A stretch of DNA of 64,000 bases from Fructobacillus sp. CRL 2054 (GTDB lineage Bacteria > Bacillota > Bacilli > Lactobacillales > Lactobacillaceae): positions 62,001-126,000 of the forward strand of contig NZ_JACOFN010000002.1 in NCBI RefSeq assembly GCF_028764065.1, in the 5' to 3' direction. Below, piece by piece: positions 34,252 through 44,537 of the stretch (its first letter is position 1; each line of letters opens with the position of its first letter). Position numbers and translations under genes: made by a program. The notes beneath the pieces are model-generated. The model saw only the letters and a program-made list of their open reading frames with translations. It was not told where the DNA came from and did no database searches.

Positions 34252-35703
34252 ATGGGAAATGAAAATTTTGAAACAGTAATTGGACTCGAAGTCCACGTTG
34301 AGATGCAAACAAAGTCAAAGTTGCTCTCACCATCCCCCGTCCACTATGGGGATTCACCTAACGAAAACACCAACGTGATTGACTGGGCCTACCCAGGTGT
34401 TTTGCCAGTTGCCAACAAGGGTGCCATTGATTATGGGATGCGTGTTGCCATGGCCTTGCACGCCGACATTACGGAAGATATTCGTTGGGACCGTAAGAAC
34501 TACGTTTATCCTGATAACCCTAAGTCATACCAGACGACTCAATTGCATACGCCAATTGGTCGTAACGGCTACTTAGACGTGAAGATGCCTGATGGTAACG
34601 TTAAGCGCATTGGTATCGAAGAATTGCACGTCGAAGAAGATGCGGGTAAGAACACCCACGGAACCGACGGCTATTCATACGTCGATTTGAACCGTCAGGG
34701 AACACCACTGGTCGAAATCGTTTCAAAGGCTGAGTTGAACTCACCTGAAGAAGCCTACGCTTACTTGGAACAATTGCGCCGCGTGATTCTCTTTACCGGT
34801 GTATCGGAAGCCAAGATGCAAGAAGGGCAGATGCGTGCCGATGTTAACGTTTCATTGCGCCCACACGGATCATCAAAGTTTGGTACCCGTGTCGAAATGA
34901 AGAACGTGTCATCATTCCGCTACGTTGAAGCCGCTTTGGAATACGAAGAAAAGCGTCAGGCAAAGATTATCCGTTCTGGTGGTCAACTTCGTCAGGAAAC
35001 CCGTCGTTACGATGAACCAACCAAGTCAACGGTTTTGATGCGTGTGAAGGAAACGGCCGATGATTACCGTTACTTCCCAGAACCAGACTTGTCACCAATT
35101 CACATTGACCAAGCTTGGATTGACCGAGTAGCAGCTGAATTACCAAAGTCAGCGGCTGACCGTCAAAAGGATTACGTTGACGAACTTGGCTTGGAACCAT
35201 ACGATGCCGAAGTTTTGACACAGACTTTGGCCATGTCAAACTTCTTTGACAACACGGTTAAGGCAGGGGCTTCTTCAAAGGCTGCTGCTAAGCGTGCAGC
35301 CAACTACTTGATTGGTGATGTGAACGCCTACATGAACAAGAACCAGGTTGAGTTGCAGGAGACAAAGTTGACTCCTGAACACTTGGCCGGCATGGTGAAG
35401 TTGATTGAAGACGGTACTATCTCAACCAAGCAGGCCAAGAAGGTCTTTGAGGCCATCATGGAAGGTGAAGAACCTGAAGCCTACGCTAAGGCAAAGGGCT
35501 TGGTACAGATTTCTGACCCAGCCACTTTGTTGCCATGGATTACCGAAGTCTTGGACGCTAACTCACAGTCTATTGAAGACTTTAAGGGTGGAAAAGATCG
35601 TGCTACTGGCTTCTTGATTGGACAATTGATGAAGAAGTCAAAGGGACAGGCTAACCCAGGTGTCTTGAACAAGTTGCTCTTAGAAGAGTTGAATAAGCGA
35701 TAA
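34252..35703 (+). CDS. gatB: Asp/Glu-tRNA amidotransferase subunit B
   Basis: 483 residues. [22 protein letters not shown], then ADVNVSLRP and YFPEPDLSP are GatB motifs; the C-terminal helical YqeY-like tail domain binds tRNA. GatB activates the misacylated glutamate or aspartate with ATP and amidates it. SD is AAGGGGG, 9 bases before ATG. No clear terminator follows before dagK, so the transcript may run on. Confidence 0.97.
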   Translation: MGNENFETVIGLEVHVEMQTKSKLLSPSPVHYGDSPNENTNVIDWAYPGVLPVANKGAIDYGMRVAMALHADITEDIRWDRKNYVYPDNPKSYQTTQLHTPIGRNGYLDVKMPDGNVKRIGIEELHVEEDAGKNTHGTDGYSYVDLNRQGTPLVEIVSKAELNSPEEAYAYLEQLRRVILFTGVSEAKMQEGQMRADVNVSLRPHGSSKFGTRVEMKNVSSFRYVEAALEYEEKRQAKIIRSGGQLRQETRRYDEPTKSTVLMRVKETADDYRYFPEPDLSPIHIDQAWIDRVAAELPKSAADRQKDYVDELGLEPYDAEVLTQTLAMSNFFDNTVKAGASSKAAAKRAANYLIGDVNAYMNKNQVELQETKLTPEHLAGMVKLIEDGTISTKQAKKVFEAIMEGEEPEAYAKAKGLVQISDPATLLPWITEVLDANSQSIEDFKGGKDRATGFLIGQLMKKSKGQANPGVLNKLLLEELNKR

Positions 35704-35765
35704 AAAAGGTTGCTAACGAATGAAGCGATGAAATCGAGTCGTTTGTTGAAAAATACCTTTTAAAA

Positions 35766-35781
35766 CGGGGGTTGTCCCCCG
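35766..35781 (+). other. GC-rich hairpin between gatB and dagK
   Basis: Perfect 6-bp stem CGGGGG / CCCCCG with loop TTGT, preceded by TTTT and followed by GCGTAC. No T run on the plus strand, so it is not a standard terminator; possibly a processing or stability element. Confidence 0.5.
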
Positions 35782-35796
35782 CGTACATAGAAATTT

Positions 35797-35843
35797 AGGA
35801 GGAAGAGTCAACTCCGGTCGAATTGGCTCCGATTGTGAAGATG
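35797..35843 (+). promoter_or_regulatory. SD-hairpin-start arrangement of dagK
   Basis: AGGAGG (35797-35802), a consensus SD, is 38 bases before ATG 35841. A hairpin begins two bases later: GAGTCAA (35805-35811) with TTGGCTC (35823-35829), one T-G pair, plus two further pairs inside. Eleven bases separate it from the ATG. With the stem looped out the spacing is about 13. Confidence 0.55.
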
Positions 35844-36911
35844 AAACGTGCACGAATTATTTATAACCCTAGCTCAGGACGTGAGATGGTCAAGCGGGAC
35901 ATGCTTGATATTCTAAACGTATACGAAGAAGCAGGGTATGAGACCTCGACTTTTGCAACAACACCTGCTCCATTATCAGCACAAAACGAAGCAACCCGTG
36001 CAGCAAAAGACGGATTTGATTTGATTGTGGCTGCCGGAGGGGATGGCACCATTAACGAGGTTGTTAACGGGATTGCACCGCTTGAGAAACGCCCAATGAT
36101 GGCCATTATTCCTGCGGGAACGACCAACGATTACGCCCGTGCTTTGAAGATTTCACGTGATGATCCTTTGGAAGCGGCTAAGGCAATTTTGAACAAGCAA
36201 ACCATTAAGATGGATATCGGTGAGATTCAAGCTTACCAACCTGCCACTGATGGTGGGGAAGCTGTTAAGCAACCTGTTCATTACTTCATGAACATTGCGG
36301 CCCTTGGCACTTTGTCAGAGTTGACCTATGCGGTGCCATCTTCTTTGAAGTCACTTTATGGTTACTTGGCCTACTTGGTTAAAGGGGCCGAATTATTAAC
36401 TCATTTGAAGCCTTTTTCAGGGAAGGTAACCTATGATGACGGTGAGTATGAAGGAGACATCTCAATGGTCTTCTTGGCTCTAACGAACTCAGTTGCCGGA
36501 TTTGAAACGATTGTGCCCGATGCCAAGTTGGATGATGGGAAGTTTACTTTGCTCATCGTAAAAAAGTCGAACATGTGGCAAATCGCCCAGTTGGCGGCCC
36601 AAGTGTTGAAGGGTGGCGCCCACGTCAATAACCCTCAATTGATTTACAAGAAGACGTCAAAGGTCGATATTCAGCCGTTGAACGGTGACCCAATCAAGGT
36701 CAACTTAGATGGGGAATATGGTGGTGATGCACCAATGACTTTTGACAACTTGATGCAACACATCGAGTTTGTGGCCAATGTGGCGAGCGATGTGAAGGAC
36801 GAAACAACGACCAAGGTTCAAGAACAGTTCGTTGAGCAAGTTGAGAAGTTAGAAGAAACCGGGGGTCATGAAGACCTTGCGGATACGCCAGCTAAAGAGG
36901 CTGATAAGTAA
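35841..36911 (+). CDS. dagK: Diacylglycerol kinase (DagK/YegS family)
   Basis: 356 residues. MKRARIIYNPSSGRE, the nucleotide-binding GGDGTINEVVNG and PAGTTNDYARAL are the DAGK catalytic-domain motifs. The enzyme phosphorylates diacylglycerol released by lipoteichoic acid synthesis, returning it to phosphatidate. The last 45 residues are an acidic tail (VKDETTTKVQEQ...) longer than in Bacillus DgkB. Start at ATG 35841, where the family begins; the in-frame TTG at 35823 lies in the leader hairpin. Confidence 0.92.
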   Translation: MKRARIIYNPSSGREMVKRDMLDILNVYEEAGYETSTFATTPAPLSAQNEATRAAKDGFDLIVAAGGDGTINEVVNGIAPLEKRPMMAIIPAGTTNDYARALKISRDDPLEAAKAILNKQTIKMDIGEIQAYQPATDGGEAVKQPVHYFMNIAALGTLSELTYAVPSSLKSLYGYLAYLVKGAELLTHLKPFSGKVTYDDGEYEGDISMVFLALTNSVAGFETIVPDAKLDDGKFTLLIVKKSNMWQIAQLAAQVLKGGAHVNNPQLIYKKTSKVDIQPLNGDPIKVNLDGEYGGDAPMTFDNLMQHIEFVANVASDVKDETTTKVQEQFVEQVEKLEETGGHEDLADTPAKEADK

Positions 36912-36949
36912 GCAATCTGGCTGTACCGTTTGGTATGGCCGATTTTGCG
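36911..36949 (+). other. Imperfect hairpin between dagK and the RlmD-family gene
   Basis: GGCTGTACC pairs with GGTATGGCC (two G-T pairs, loop GTTT), extended outward past one mismatch by AATC / GATT. Only TTTT follows, so it may be a weak terminator or attenuator. Confidence 0.45.
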
Positions 36950-36976
36950 TTAAAGCAAGAATTATAGGGGATTAAA

Positions 36977-38368
36977 ATGGCTAAAGCCAATCGAGTAATT
37001 AAACAAAAGGCGCCGGTTGCTAAAAACGACCAGGTGGAAGCAAGCATCATTGATTTGACCTACCAGGGGATGGGTGTGGCAAAGGTGGAGGGTTATCCAC
37101 TCTTTGTAGCTAACGCGCTGCCTGGTGAAGAGGTGATTTTGACGGTTACCAAGGTCTTGAAGAACTACGGCTTTGCCCGTATTCAAAAGATGGTGAAGCC
37201 ATCACCAGACCGTGTTGAATTAAAGGACAAGTTAGCTTTGACGACTGGCATTGCCCCAATGGCTAACCTCTCTTATCCAGCACAGTTGGCTTGGAAGCAG
37301 CGTCAGGTACGCGAGCTCTTCAAAAAGGCCCAGTTAAAGGTTTCGGTAGCACAAACCATTGGGATGGAAGACCCAACGCACTACCGTAACAAGGCCCAGA
37401 TTCCAGCTCAGATGGTCAACGGCCGTTTGGAAACTGGTTTCTACCGCCGCGGTTCCCACAAGTTGATTCCAACGGATTCTTTCTACATTCAGGATGAAAA
37501 CGTGGACGAAGCCATTCGTGCTACTCGTGACGTTTTGCAGGAATTGGGTGTGACTGCCTATGATGAAGAGACTGGTAAGGGACTCGTTCGTCACGTGATG
37601 GCCCGTTACGGTAAGGCCACTGGTCAGTTGATGGTGGTTATTGTCACTGCCAAGGAACGTTTCCCACAAAAGGAAGCAGTCATGACTGCTTTGCGTGAGC
37701 GCTTGCCAAAGATGGTTTCCCTCGTTCAAAACGTGAACAAGGCCAAGACCAACGTCATCATGGGCCAGGAAAACCACTTGATTTGGGGTCACCCTGAAAT
37801 CGAAGACCAGTTGCTTGGTAAGGCCTACTTGATTGGTCCTAATTCCTTCTACCAGGTGAACCCTGTGACAACGGCTAAGTTGTATTCATTGGCCAAGGAC
37901 ATGGCCGATTTGAAGCCAACGGATACGGTTATCGATGCCTACTGTGGTATCGGAACAATCGCTTTGACGGTTGCTGACCATGTTAAAAAAGTCTTGGGTG
38001 TTGAAGTGGTTGAACCAGCCATCGAAGATGCCAAGAAAAATGCCAAGTTGAACGGCATTTGGAATGCGGACTTCGTTGTAGCCGATGCGCCTGAACAGAT
38101 GCATAAGTGGGCTAGCGAAGGAAAGACGGCGGACGTCGTCTTCGTTGATCCTCCCCGTAAGGGCCTTACCCATGACTTCATCGAAGCTGTTGGTGTCATG
38201 AAGCCCGACCGTTTGGTCTATGTTTCATGTAACCCAGCTACTTTGGCACGTGACGTCAAGGACCTGTTGGAACAGGGCTATGAAGTGGATGGCCGTGTAC
38301 AACCGGTTGATCAGTTCCCACAGACGATGCACGTGGAAGCGGTCGTGAAGTTGGTGCGGGCGAAGTAA
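36977..38368 (+). CDS. 23S rRNA (uracil-5)-methyltransferase, RlmD/RlmCD/TrmA family
   Basis: 463 residues. N-terminal TRAM domain (about 14-75, DLTYQGMGVAKVEGYPLFV), a central insertion domain and a SAM-dependent methyltransferase domain with DAYCGIGTIAL, VDPPRKG and YVSCNPATLARD, the last holding the catalytic Cys. The family methylates U747 and/or U1939 of 23S rRNA. Odd point: the four-Cys Fe-S motif found in many RlmD proteins is missing; the stretch where CGGCQ is expected reads GIAPMANLSY, and only two cysteines are visible in the whole protein. SD AGGGGA. Confidence 0.9.
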   Translation: MAKANRVIKQKAPVAKNDQVEASIIDLTYQGMGVAKVEGYPLFVANALPGEEVILTVTKVLKNYGFARIQKMVKPSPDRVELKDKLALTTGIAPMANLSYPAQLAWKQRQVRELFKKAQLKVSVAQTIGMEDPTHYRNKAQIPAQMVNGRLETGFYRRGSHKLIPTDSFYIQDENVDEAIRATRDVLQELGVTAYDEETGKGLVRHVMARYGKATGQLMVVIVTAKERFPQKEAVMTALRERLPKMVSLVQNVNKAKTNVIMGQENHLIWGHPEIEDQLLGKAYLIGPNSFYQVNPVTTAKLYSLAKDMADLKPTDTVIDAYCGIGTIALTVADHVKKVLGVEVVEPAIEDAKKNAKLNGIWNADFVVADAPEQMHKWASEGKTADVVFVDPPRKGLTHDFIEAVGVMKPDRLVYVSCNPATLARDVKDLLEQGYEVDGRVQPVDQFPQTMHVEAVVKLVRAK

Positions 38369-38378
38369 AGGTATCAGA

Positions 38379-39590
38379 ATGGAAAAGTCGATTCAAAATC
38401 AACTGAAGGTCAACGATGTTACCTTTTGGATGATGATGGATGGGAAGCGGATTGATTTTGAGGTTTATGACTGTTCTGGGTTTGAAAATCTACGTTGGAA
38501 AGTCGAAAATCATACTGTAAAACATGAGTACGTGATTCGCCCTAATATTTCGGATACGACGAAGTTTAAATCATTAGAGCTTCGAACGGACCGGGTTGTT
38601 GGTGATTTTGAATATGTGAAAGAAGCTGATTCTGAGTTTTGCGATGGTGGTGTCTTTAACGTTGGTCAGACAATGTTTGGACTAGCTATTTATGATTTAT
38701 TTCATTGGTCAGAGAGCTTTCCATATAATAAACCACCTAGGATTAGTAAATCAGCTAAGGTTAACGTAGAAAAGTTTCGAGCTGAATACTCGGACATTAC
38801 TCTTCACAATAATAATTGGTTGTACTTTCAAATTAGTACTGAGTCGAAAACAAATTATGATCAACAAGTTGCTTCACGTGGATTTGATGTGGCCCTCAAG
38901 CAATCTTTTGAAGTAATGCGTGATGTGCATGATGACATAAGAGAGCAAGCTAGTGTTCATCTAGATGATATGACTTTTTCAAATTCTGAAAAAAGTGGTA
39001 AGGACATTCATATAGGACCCATCAAGTTTTGGATGGAACGAGATGGTAAGAAAATAGATTCCGACTTAATTGATGTGACGAAAGAAACTCAGTGGTTGCT
39101 TAATCAAGACAAAATATATAGCTATCCACTAAATATTAAACGTGCATGGTTATTTAAACCGATTCTGCCTTATAAGTACGCATTTGATGAGTTAAAATTG
39201 TGTTCACATTATGACCATAAGGAAATACTTTTTGACACATGCGAGAGTGATGAATATTTTCAATCTGCTTACTTTGATGCCGGCCAATTCAAATTAGGAT
39301 TTGGTGTTCAGCAGATTGATGATACTATGATGACATTTTCAAAATATAGTAATACGTACCGGGAACATGTATACGTAGATAAAAACATGGAAGCTGGTTA
39401 TGATTCAATGAACCAGGATAACCGAGAAGACTTGTTGTTTTTATTTGTAGTAAAAGAGAAAGAACCATTCCCATATTGTGATCCAGAATATTTAACTAAG
39501 CCTCACGAAGATTTCGATTCATTATTCACAGCAATGGATATTATGTTTCCTTTTTCTCACCGCGAATTTTGGGACTACCCTAAGAGCTAA
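38379..39590 (+). CDS. Orphan protein with internal duplication, unknown function
   Basis: 403 soluble residues, not recognised. It contains two related halves: VTFWMMMDGKRIDFE (about 14-28) matches IKFWMERDGKKIDSD (about 218-232). Then FNVGQTMFGLAIYDL matches FDAGQFKLGFGVQQID, and WLYFQISTESK matches LLFLFVVKEKE. Each half is about 190-200 residues with aromatic and acidic content and no signal or membrane segment. It lies only 10 bases after the methyltransferase gene and 48 before mutS, has its own SD (AAAGGT) and is more AT-rich than both neighbours, so it looks like an insertion into core gene order. Confidence 0.75.
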   Translation: MEKSIQNQLKVNDVTFWMMMDGKRIDFEVYDCSGFENLRWKVENHTVKHEYVIRPNISDTTKFKSLELRTDRVVGDFEYVKEADSEFCDGGVFNVGQTMFGLAIYDLFHWSESFPYNKPPRISKSAKVNVEKFRAEYSDITLHNNNWLYFQISTESKTNYDQQVASRGFDVALKQSFEVMRDVHDDIREQASVHLDDMTFSNSEKSGKDIHIGPIKFWMERDGKKIDSDLIDVTKETQWLLNQDKIYSYPLNIKRAWLFKPILPYKYAFDELKLCSHYDHKEILFDTCESDEYFQSAYFDAGQFKLGFGVQQIDDTMMTFSKYSNTYREHVYVDKNMEAGYDSMNQDNREDLLFLFVVKEKEPFPYCDPEYLTKPHEDFDSLFTAMDIMFPFSHREFWDYPKS

Positions 39591-39638
39591 TTTTATTAGC
39601 TCGTACATATATTTTTGACCTATAAAGGAGGGACCGCT

Positions 39639-42383
39639 ATGGCCAAAGCAACCGACACACCAATGATGGTGCAGTACCATAAGATTAAAGATCTCTATCC
39701 TGATGCCTTCTTGTTCTACCGTCTTGGGGACTTCTATGAACTTTTTGAAGACGATGCCATTAAGGGAGCAAAGATTCTTGAGCTGACGCTGACAGCCCGG
39801 AACAAGAATTCTGAGAACCCAGTGCCAATGGCCGGGATTCCTTACCATGCGGCCTCTAACTATATTGATATTTTGGTCGATGCGGGTTATAAAGTCGCCA
39901 TCGTTGAACAGATGGAAGACCCTGCCACGGCCAAGGGGATGGTTAAGCGTGACGTTGTGCAGTTGATTACGCCAGGAACGAAGTTAGGTGGTCAACACGG
40001 CGATGGGAAGACCAACAACTTTTTGGCTGCCGTTGTGCATGATAACGCTGGGATTCATCCTGCGAAGAAGGGGGAGGTACCTCGTCCCTATGCGCTGGCC
40101 TACATTGATTTGTCGACCGGGGAGCTGAAAGCGACTTTTCTAGAGTCTGCTGAAGAAGTCATGGACGAATTGGGCGCCTTGGAAGTTAAGGAAGTCGTTT
40201 TGGCTAAGCAGGACGATCTGCAGGCTGGCGACGTTGCCCAGTTAGTTGGTGAAAAGGGCTTGGTCGTTTCCTTCCAGGGAGAAGCGGAAGCCTCTTCGAC
40301 CATTACTTATTTGACCAAGGGGTTGAAGGATAATTTGGGTCAGGCTGTGACGGGACTGCTCTTGCAGTACCTCTTTGATACGCAGAAGCGTTCCTTGGAC
40401 CACATCATGCCGGTTCAGGCCTATGAACGACAGGCCTATTTGGTCTTCAACCAGGTCACCCGTGTTAACTTGGACTTGGTGCAGAACGCCCGGACCAAGC
40501 AGAAGGCGGGTTCTCTTTTTGCTCTCTTGGATGAAACCAAGACGGCCATGGGAGGACGTTTGCTCAAGCAGTGGTTGATTAAGCCATTGAAGAACTTAAA
40601 GGATATCAAGGCTCGACAGGATGTTGTAGCTGCCTTTAAGGAGGACTTCTTCACCCGTGGAACCGTTCAGGACCAGTTGAAGTACGTCTATGATTTGGAA
40701 CGTTTGGCTGCTAAGGCCGCTCTGGGAACTTTGAATGCTAAGGATATGGTCCAGTTGAAGAAGTCCTTGCAGGCCGTACCTGCTTTGCAGGGGGCTTTGA
40801 CTGGAACCTCAGCCGACCCAATTCTACAAACACTGGGGAATGATTTGGACCCCGTTTCTGATTTAGCTGATTTGATTGAAGCAGCCTTGGTGGAAGATCC
40901 GCCCGTATCCGTTCGTGATGGCGAATTGATCAAGGAAGGTTATGACGACCTAGTTGATTCCTACAAGCAGGCTTTAACGGATAACCAGGATTGGTTGGCA
41001 AACTATCAGGAAGAGGAGCGCCAGGCCACTGGTATTCCAACTCTGAAGGTTAAATACAACAAGAACTTTGGCTACTTTATTGAAGTGACAAAGGCCAACT
41101 TGTCGAAGTTGGAAGAGGGTCGCTATACCCGTAAGCAGACTTTGACAAACGCTGAACGTTTCACGACGGCTGAGTTGAAGGAGCACGAGGACCTGATTTT
41201 CGCGGCTCAAACAAAGCGTTACGACCGTGAGTATGAGCTCTTCTTGGAGATTCGTCGTCAGGTCAAGGCTGAGATGCATCGTTTGCAGCATTTGGCTCAT
41301 GATTTGGCAACCATTGATGTTTTGGCTGCTTTGGCCGATGTGGCGGAAAACTTGCATTTTACACGCCCGACTTTTCATGGGGATGGCTCCCGTGCAGTGA
41401 ATATCACGCAAGGACGTCATCCAGTGGTGGAATCACTCTTGCCAGCTGGGGAATACGTGGCAAATGACGTGACTTTCCCACAGGACAAGTTCATCCAATT
41501 GGTGACTGGTCCGAACATGGCTGGAAAGTCAACCTACATGCGTCAGATTGCCATCATCGTGATTTTGGCGCAGTTGGGATCATTTGTGCCAGCTGATGCG
41601 GCTGAATTACCAATTTTTGACCAAATCTTTACCCGAATTGGGGCCAACGATGATTTGGTCGCCGGTCGTTCAACCTTCATGGTTGAGATGGCTGAAGCTA
41701 ATCTGGCCTTGCAAAACGCGACGGCCCAGTCCCTAATTCTCTTTGATGAGTTAGGACGTGGAACGGCGACCTACGATGGAATGGCGCTAGCACAGGCCAT
41801 CATTGAATTCTTGGCTAAGCACCTACACGCCACGACCGTCTTTGCTACGCACTATCACGAGTTGACGGCTTTGTCAGAGGCCTATTCAGCTATTGAAAAC
41901 GTGCACGTTGGCGCTAAGTTGACCGATGACGGTCGCTTGCACTTCTTGCACCAGGTACAGCCAGGGGCGGCGGACCGTTCTTACGGTATCCAAGTTGCCG
42001 CTTTGGCTGGCTTGCCAGGCTCACTCTTGCAAAATGCCGAGAGCATTTTAGCAACTTTGGAGCGCGAGGGTGCCGGACAGGTTGAGGTAGAAGAAACCGT
42101 TAAGCGGGCGGCGGAAGGTAAGCAGGATGGGGCTGTGGCAACGGCTGCACCTGCAGATGATTTTGCTGTTAGCGGAGCGAGCGACTTTGCCCAAGAAAAC
42201 CGTCTGGCAGAAGAAGTACCACTCTTTGAAATTGCCGAGGCAAAGCCAGAAGGTAAGACACTGAGCGATGAACAGGCCTCCGTTTTGAAGCGATTGCAAG
42301 AAACGAATTTAAACAAGTTGACGCCATTGGACGCCTTGAACCTGCTCTATCAATTGCAGGAGATGGGGGAGAACGATGGCTAA
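39639..42383 (+). CDS. mutS: DNA mismatch repair protein MutS
   Basis: 914 residues. The mismatch-binding N-terminus has FYRLGDFYELFEDDA, whose F-x-E is MVQYHKIKDLYPDAFLFYRLGDFYE in context; the ATPase domain has Walker A GPNMAGKSTYM, LILFDELGRGTATYDG (Walker B) and FATHYHEL. A longer than usual Ala/Glu-rich linker (about 810-870) precedes the final helix-turn-helix dimerisation region. Start ATG 39639 after AAAGGAGGG. It overlaps mutL by 8 bases. Confidence 0.97.
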   Translation: MAKATDTPMMVQYHKIKDLYPDAFLFYRLGDFYELFEDDAIKGAKILELTLTARNKNSENPVPMAGIPYHAASNYIDILVDAGYKVAIVEQMEDPATAKGMVKRDVVQLITPGTKLGGQHGDGKTNNFLAAVVHDNAGIHPAKKGEVPRPYALAYIDLSTGELKATFLESAEEVMDELGALEVKEVVLAKQDDLQAGDVAQLVGEKGLVVSFQGEAEASSTITYLTKGLKDNLGQAVTGLLLQYLFDTQKRSLDHIMPVQAYERQAYLVFNQVTRVNLDLVQNARTKQKAGSLFALLDETKTAMGGRLLKQWLIKPLKNLKDIKARQDVVAAFKEDFFTRGTVQDQLKYVYDLERLAAKAALGTLNAKDMVQLKKSLQAVPALQGALTGTSADPILQTLGNDLDPVSDLADLIEAALVEDPPVSVRDGELIKEGYDDLVDSYKQALTDNQDWLANYQEEERQATGIPTLKVKYNKNFGYFIEVTKANLSKLEEGRYTRKQTLTNAERFTTAELKEHEDLIFAAQTKRYDREYELFLEIRRQVKAEMHRLQHLAHDLATIDVLAALADVAENLHFTRPTFHGDGSRAVNITQGRHPVVESLLPAGEYVANDVTFPQDKFIQLVTGPNMAGKSTYMRQIAIIVILAQLGSFVPADAAELPIFDQIFTRIGANDDLVAGRSTFMVEMAEANLALQNATAQSLILFDELGRGTATYDGMALAQAIIEFLAKHLHATTVFATHYHELTALSEAYSAIENVHVGAKLTDDGRLHFLHQVQPGAADRSYGIQVAALAGLPGSLLQNAESILATLEREGAGQVEVEETVKRAAEGKQDGAVATAAPADDFAVSGASDFAQENRLAEEVPLFEIAEAKPEGKTLSDEQASVLKRLQETNLNKLTPLDALNLLYQLQEMGENDG

Positions 42384-44508
42384 GATTCACGAACTATCGG
42401 ATTTAATTGCCAATCAGATTGCGGCTGGTGAGGTGATTGAGCGACCAGCTTCGGTCGTCAAAGAACTGGTGGAAAACGCCATTGATGCCAGTGCGACCCA
42501 GGTCGACGTTGTCGTTGATAATGCCGGTCTGGACATGATTAAGGTCATTGATAACGGGGATGGAATTGAAGCGGACCAGGTCCCACTGGCCTTCGTTCGT
42601 CATGCCACCTCTAAGATTGAAAACCGTCATGATTTGTTCAAAGTCATGACCCTGGGCTTCCGAGGTGAAGCCCTGCCATCAATTGCATCTGTTGCCGATG
42701 TCACTTTACAGACACGGACTAAGGATGCCAGCCATGGCTTTACCTACCAGGTCAAGGGTGGCCAGGTTGTTCAGCAAACACCGGCTGCCGGACGTTTTGG
42801 AACGATTGTGTCCGTTCGCAATCTTTTCTACAACACACCTGCACGGCTGAAGTATTTGAAGAAACCACAGACGGAATTATCATTGATTGTCGATGTGGTC
42901 AACCACTTGGCTCTGGCTCATCCGGAAAAGGCCTTGACGCTAACTCATAACGGGAAGACTTTGGTGAAGACGGCCGGAAACGGTGATTCGCGCCAGGTCC
43001 TAGCCTCGATTTATGATCGAAAGACAGCCGAGAAAATGGTTGATTTCTCGGGCCAGTCCGAACATTTTAAGGTGTCCGGCTATTTGACGCTGCCGGAACA
43101 AACCCGAGCCTCGCGTTCTTACTTAGCCGTTCTGGTCAACCACCGTTTTGTTAAGAATTTTTCGGTGTCGAACGCCATTATTAAGGGCTATGGTTCCAAG
43201 TTGATGGTTGGCCGTTTTCCGATTGGGGCGGTTTCCATTGAATTAGACCCACTCTTGGTGGATGTGAACGTTCACCCTCAAAAGGCCGAGATTCGACTCT
43301 CGGAGCAGGGCGAACTGACGGACTTGCTGACACGGGTGATTGCCCAGCGTTTGGCTAAGGAGAACCTGATTCCCGACGCCCTGGAGAACTTGGGGCAAGA
43401 AACCGATGAATTGGTTCATCCGGGGATGGCCCCTGTCGAGAAAAAGGTAGAGAAGGCGGAAGCGGCCGTGACGACTGCTGGGACTTTCTTGAATCCGGCT
43501 GAACGGTCGGTTAAGTTGGCGACTTTGCCAGCCATTGTAGTTGATGAAAAACGCGTGATTCAGTTAACCGATAAGGCCTTCTTGAACGATGCGGCGGTCT
43601 TGGTCTTTACGAAACGTTATGAAGCTGAAGGGTTCTGCGAACCATTTGGACCTGCGCCTTCTAAGAAGAACGCGGTTGTTAGCGAAGAGGTGGACGAGTT
43701 CTTTGAGTCCGCTGACCGGGTAGCCGAACCGACGGCGACCTATGAGGCGGAAAACGTTGATTTGTTTCATCAGCCAGCGCATGAAGAACTGCTAGTTTCA
43801 GATGCACCAGCGCCTACTAAAAAAGTCAAAGTTGAAAACGTCGATTTGGACGTGGACGAACAGAACGCTACTGATAACCCACAGGGTTTCCCAAACTTGG
43901 ATTACATAGGGCAGATGCACGGGACCTTCCTCTTTGCCCAGGACAAGGACAAACTTTACTTGATTGATCAGCACGCCGCCCAGGAACGGTTGAACTATGA
44001 GTTCTATCGCAAACAGGTGGGGGAAGTGTCGGACAACCAGCAGGTGCTCTTGCAACCATTGACTTTGACCTATTCGACGGCCGATGTGTTGAAGATTATG
44101 GACCACAAAGAGATGCTGGCTGAGGTTGGTTTATCGGTCGAAGAGTTTGGTCCGAACACGGTTGCTTTGTACGAGCACCCAACCTGGATGAAGGCCGACC
44201 AGTTAGCCGAAACAGTCAAGGAAATGATTGATTGGACTTTGTCTGGTGAAAAGCTAACGGTGGCTGCATTCCGTGAGAAAGCGGCCATCATGATGTCATG
44301 TAAGCGGGCGATTAAGGCCAACTGGCACCTATCGGATGAGCAGGCGCGACAGTTGCTAAAGGATTTGGCTAAGGCTGAAAATCCCTATAACTGTCCGCAT
44401 GGCCGTCCAGTGTTAACGGCCTTTACGTTGACTGAAATGGAACGAATGTTTAAGCGTATTCAGGATTCACACGAGTCTTGGCAGAATTACGATACCCACC
44501 CTTTCTAA
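42376..44508 (+). CDS. mutL: DNA mismatch repair protein MutL
   Basis: 710 residues. GHKL ATPase domain (about 1-335) with ELVENAIDA, DNGDGIE and GFRGEALPSIASV; a long variable linker (about 340-495); C-terminal dimerisation domain with DQHAAQERL, the conserved endonuclease-site motif type of MutL (DQHAAQER...), and CHGRPVL-like CPHGRPVL near the end. These suggest the endonuclease-type MutL of Gram-positives. Start overlaps mutS. Confidence 0.96.
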   Translation: MAKIHELSDLIANQIAAGEVIERPASVVKELVENAIDASATQVDVVVDNAGLDMIKVIDNGDGIEADQVPLAFVRHATSKIENRHDLFKVMTLGFRGEALPSIASVADVTLQTRTKDASHGFTYQVKGGQVVQQTPAAGRFGTIVSVRNLFYNTPARLKYLKKPQTELSLIVDVVNHLALAHPEKALTLTHNGKTLVKTAGNGDSRQVLASIYDRKTAEKMVDFSGQSEHFKVSGYLTLPEQTRASRSYLAVLVNHRFVKNFSVSNAIIKGYGSKLMVGRFPIGAVSIELDPLLVDVNVHPQKAEIRLSEQGELTDLLTRVIAQRLAKENLIPDALENLGQETDELVHPGMAPVEKKVEKAEAAVTTAGTFLNPAERSVKLATLPAIVVDEKRVIQLTDKAFLNDAAVLVFTKRYEAEGFCEPFGPAPSKKNAVVSEEVDEFFESADRVAEPTATYEAENVDLFHQPAHEELLVSDAPAPTKKVKVENVDLDVDEQNATDNPQGFPNLDYIGQMHGTFLFAQDKDKLYLIDQHAAQERLNYEFYRKQVGEVSDNQQVLLQPLTLTYSTADVLKIMDHKEMLAEVGLSVEEFGPNTVALYEHPTWMKADQLAETVKEMIDWTLSGEKLTVAAFREKAAIMMSCKRAIKANWHLSDEQARQLLKDLAKAENPYNCPHGRPVLTAFTLTEMERMFKRIQDSHESWQNYDTHPF

Positions 44509-44537
44509 AAGAGCTGGGAAATAAGGAGAGAATCCAG

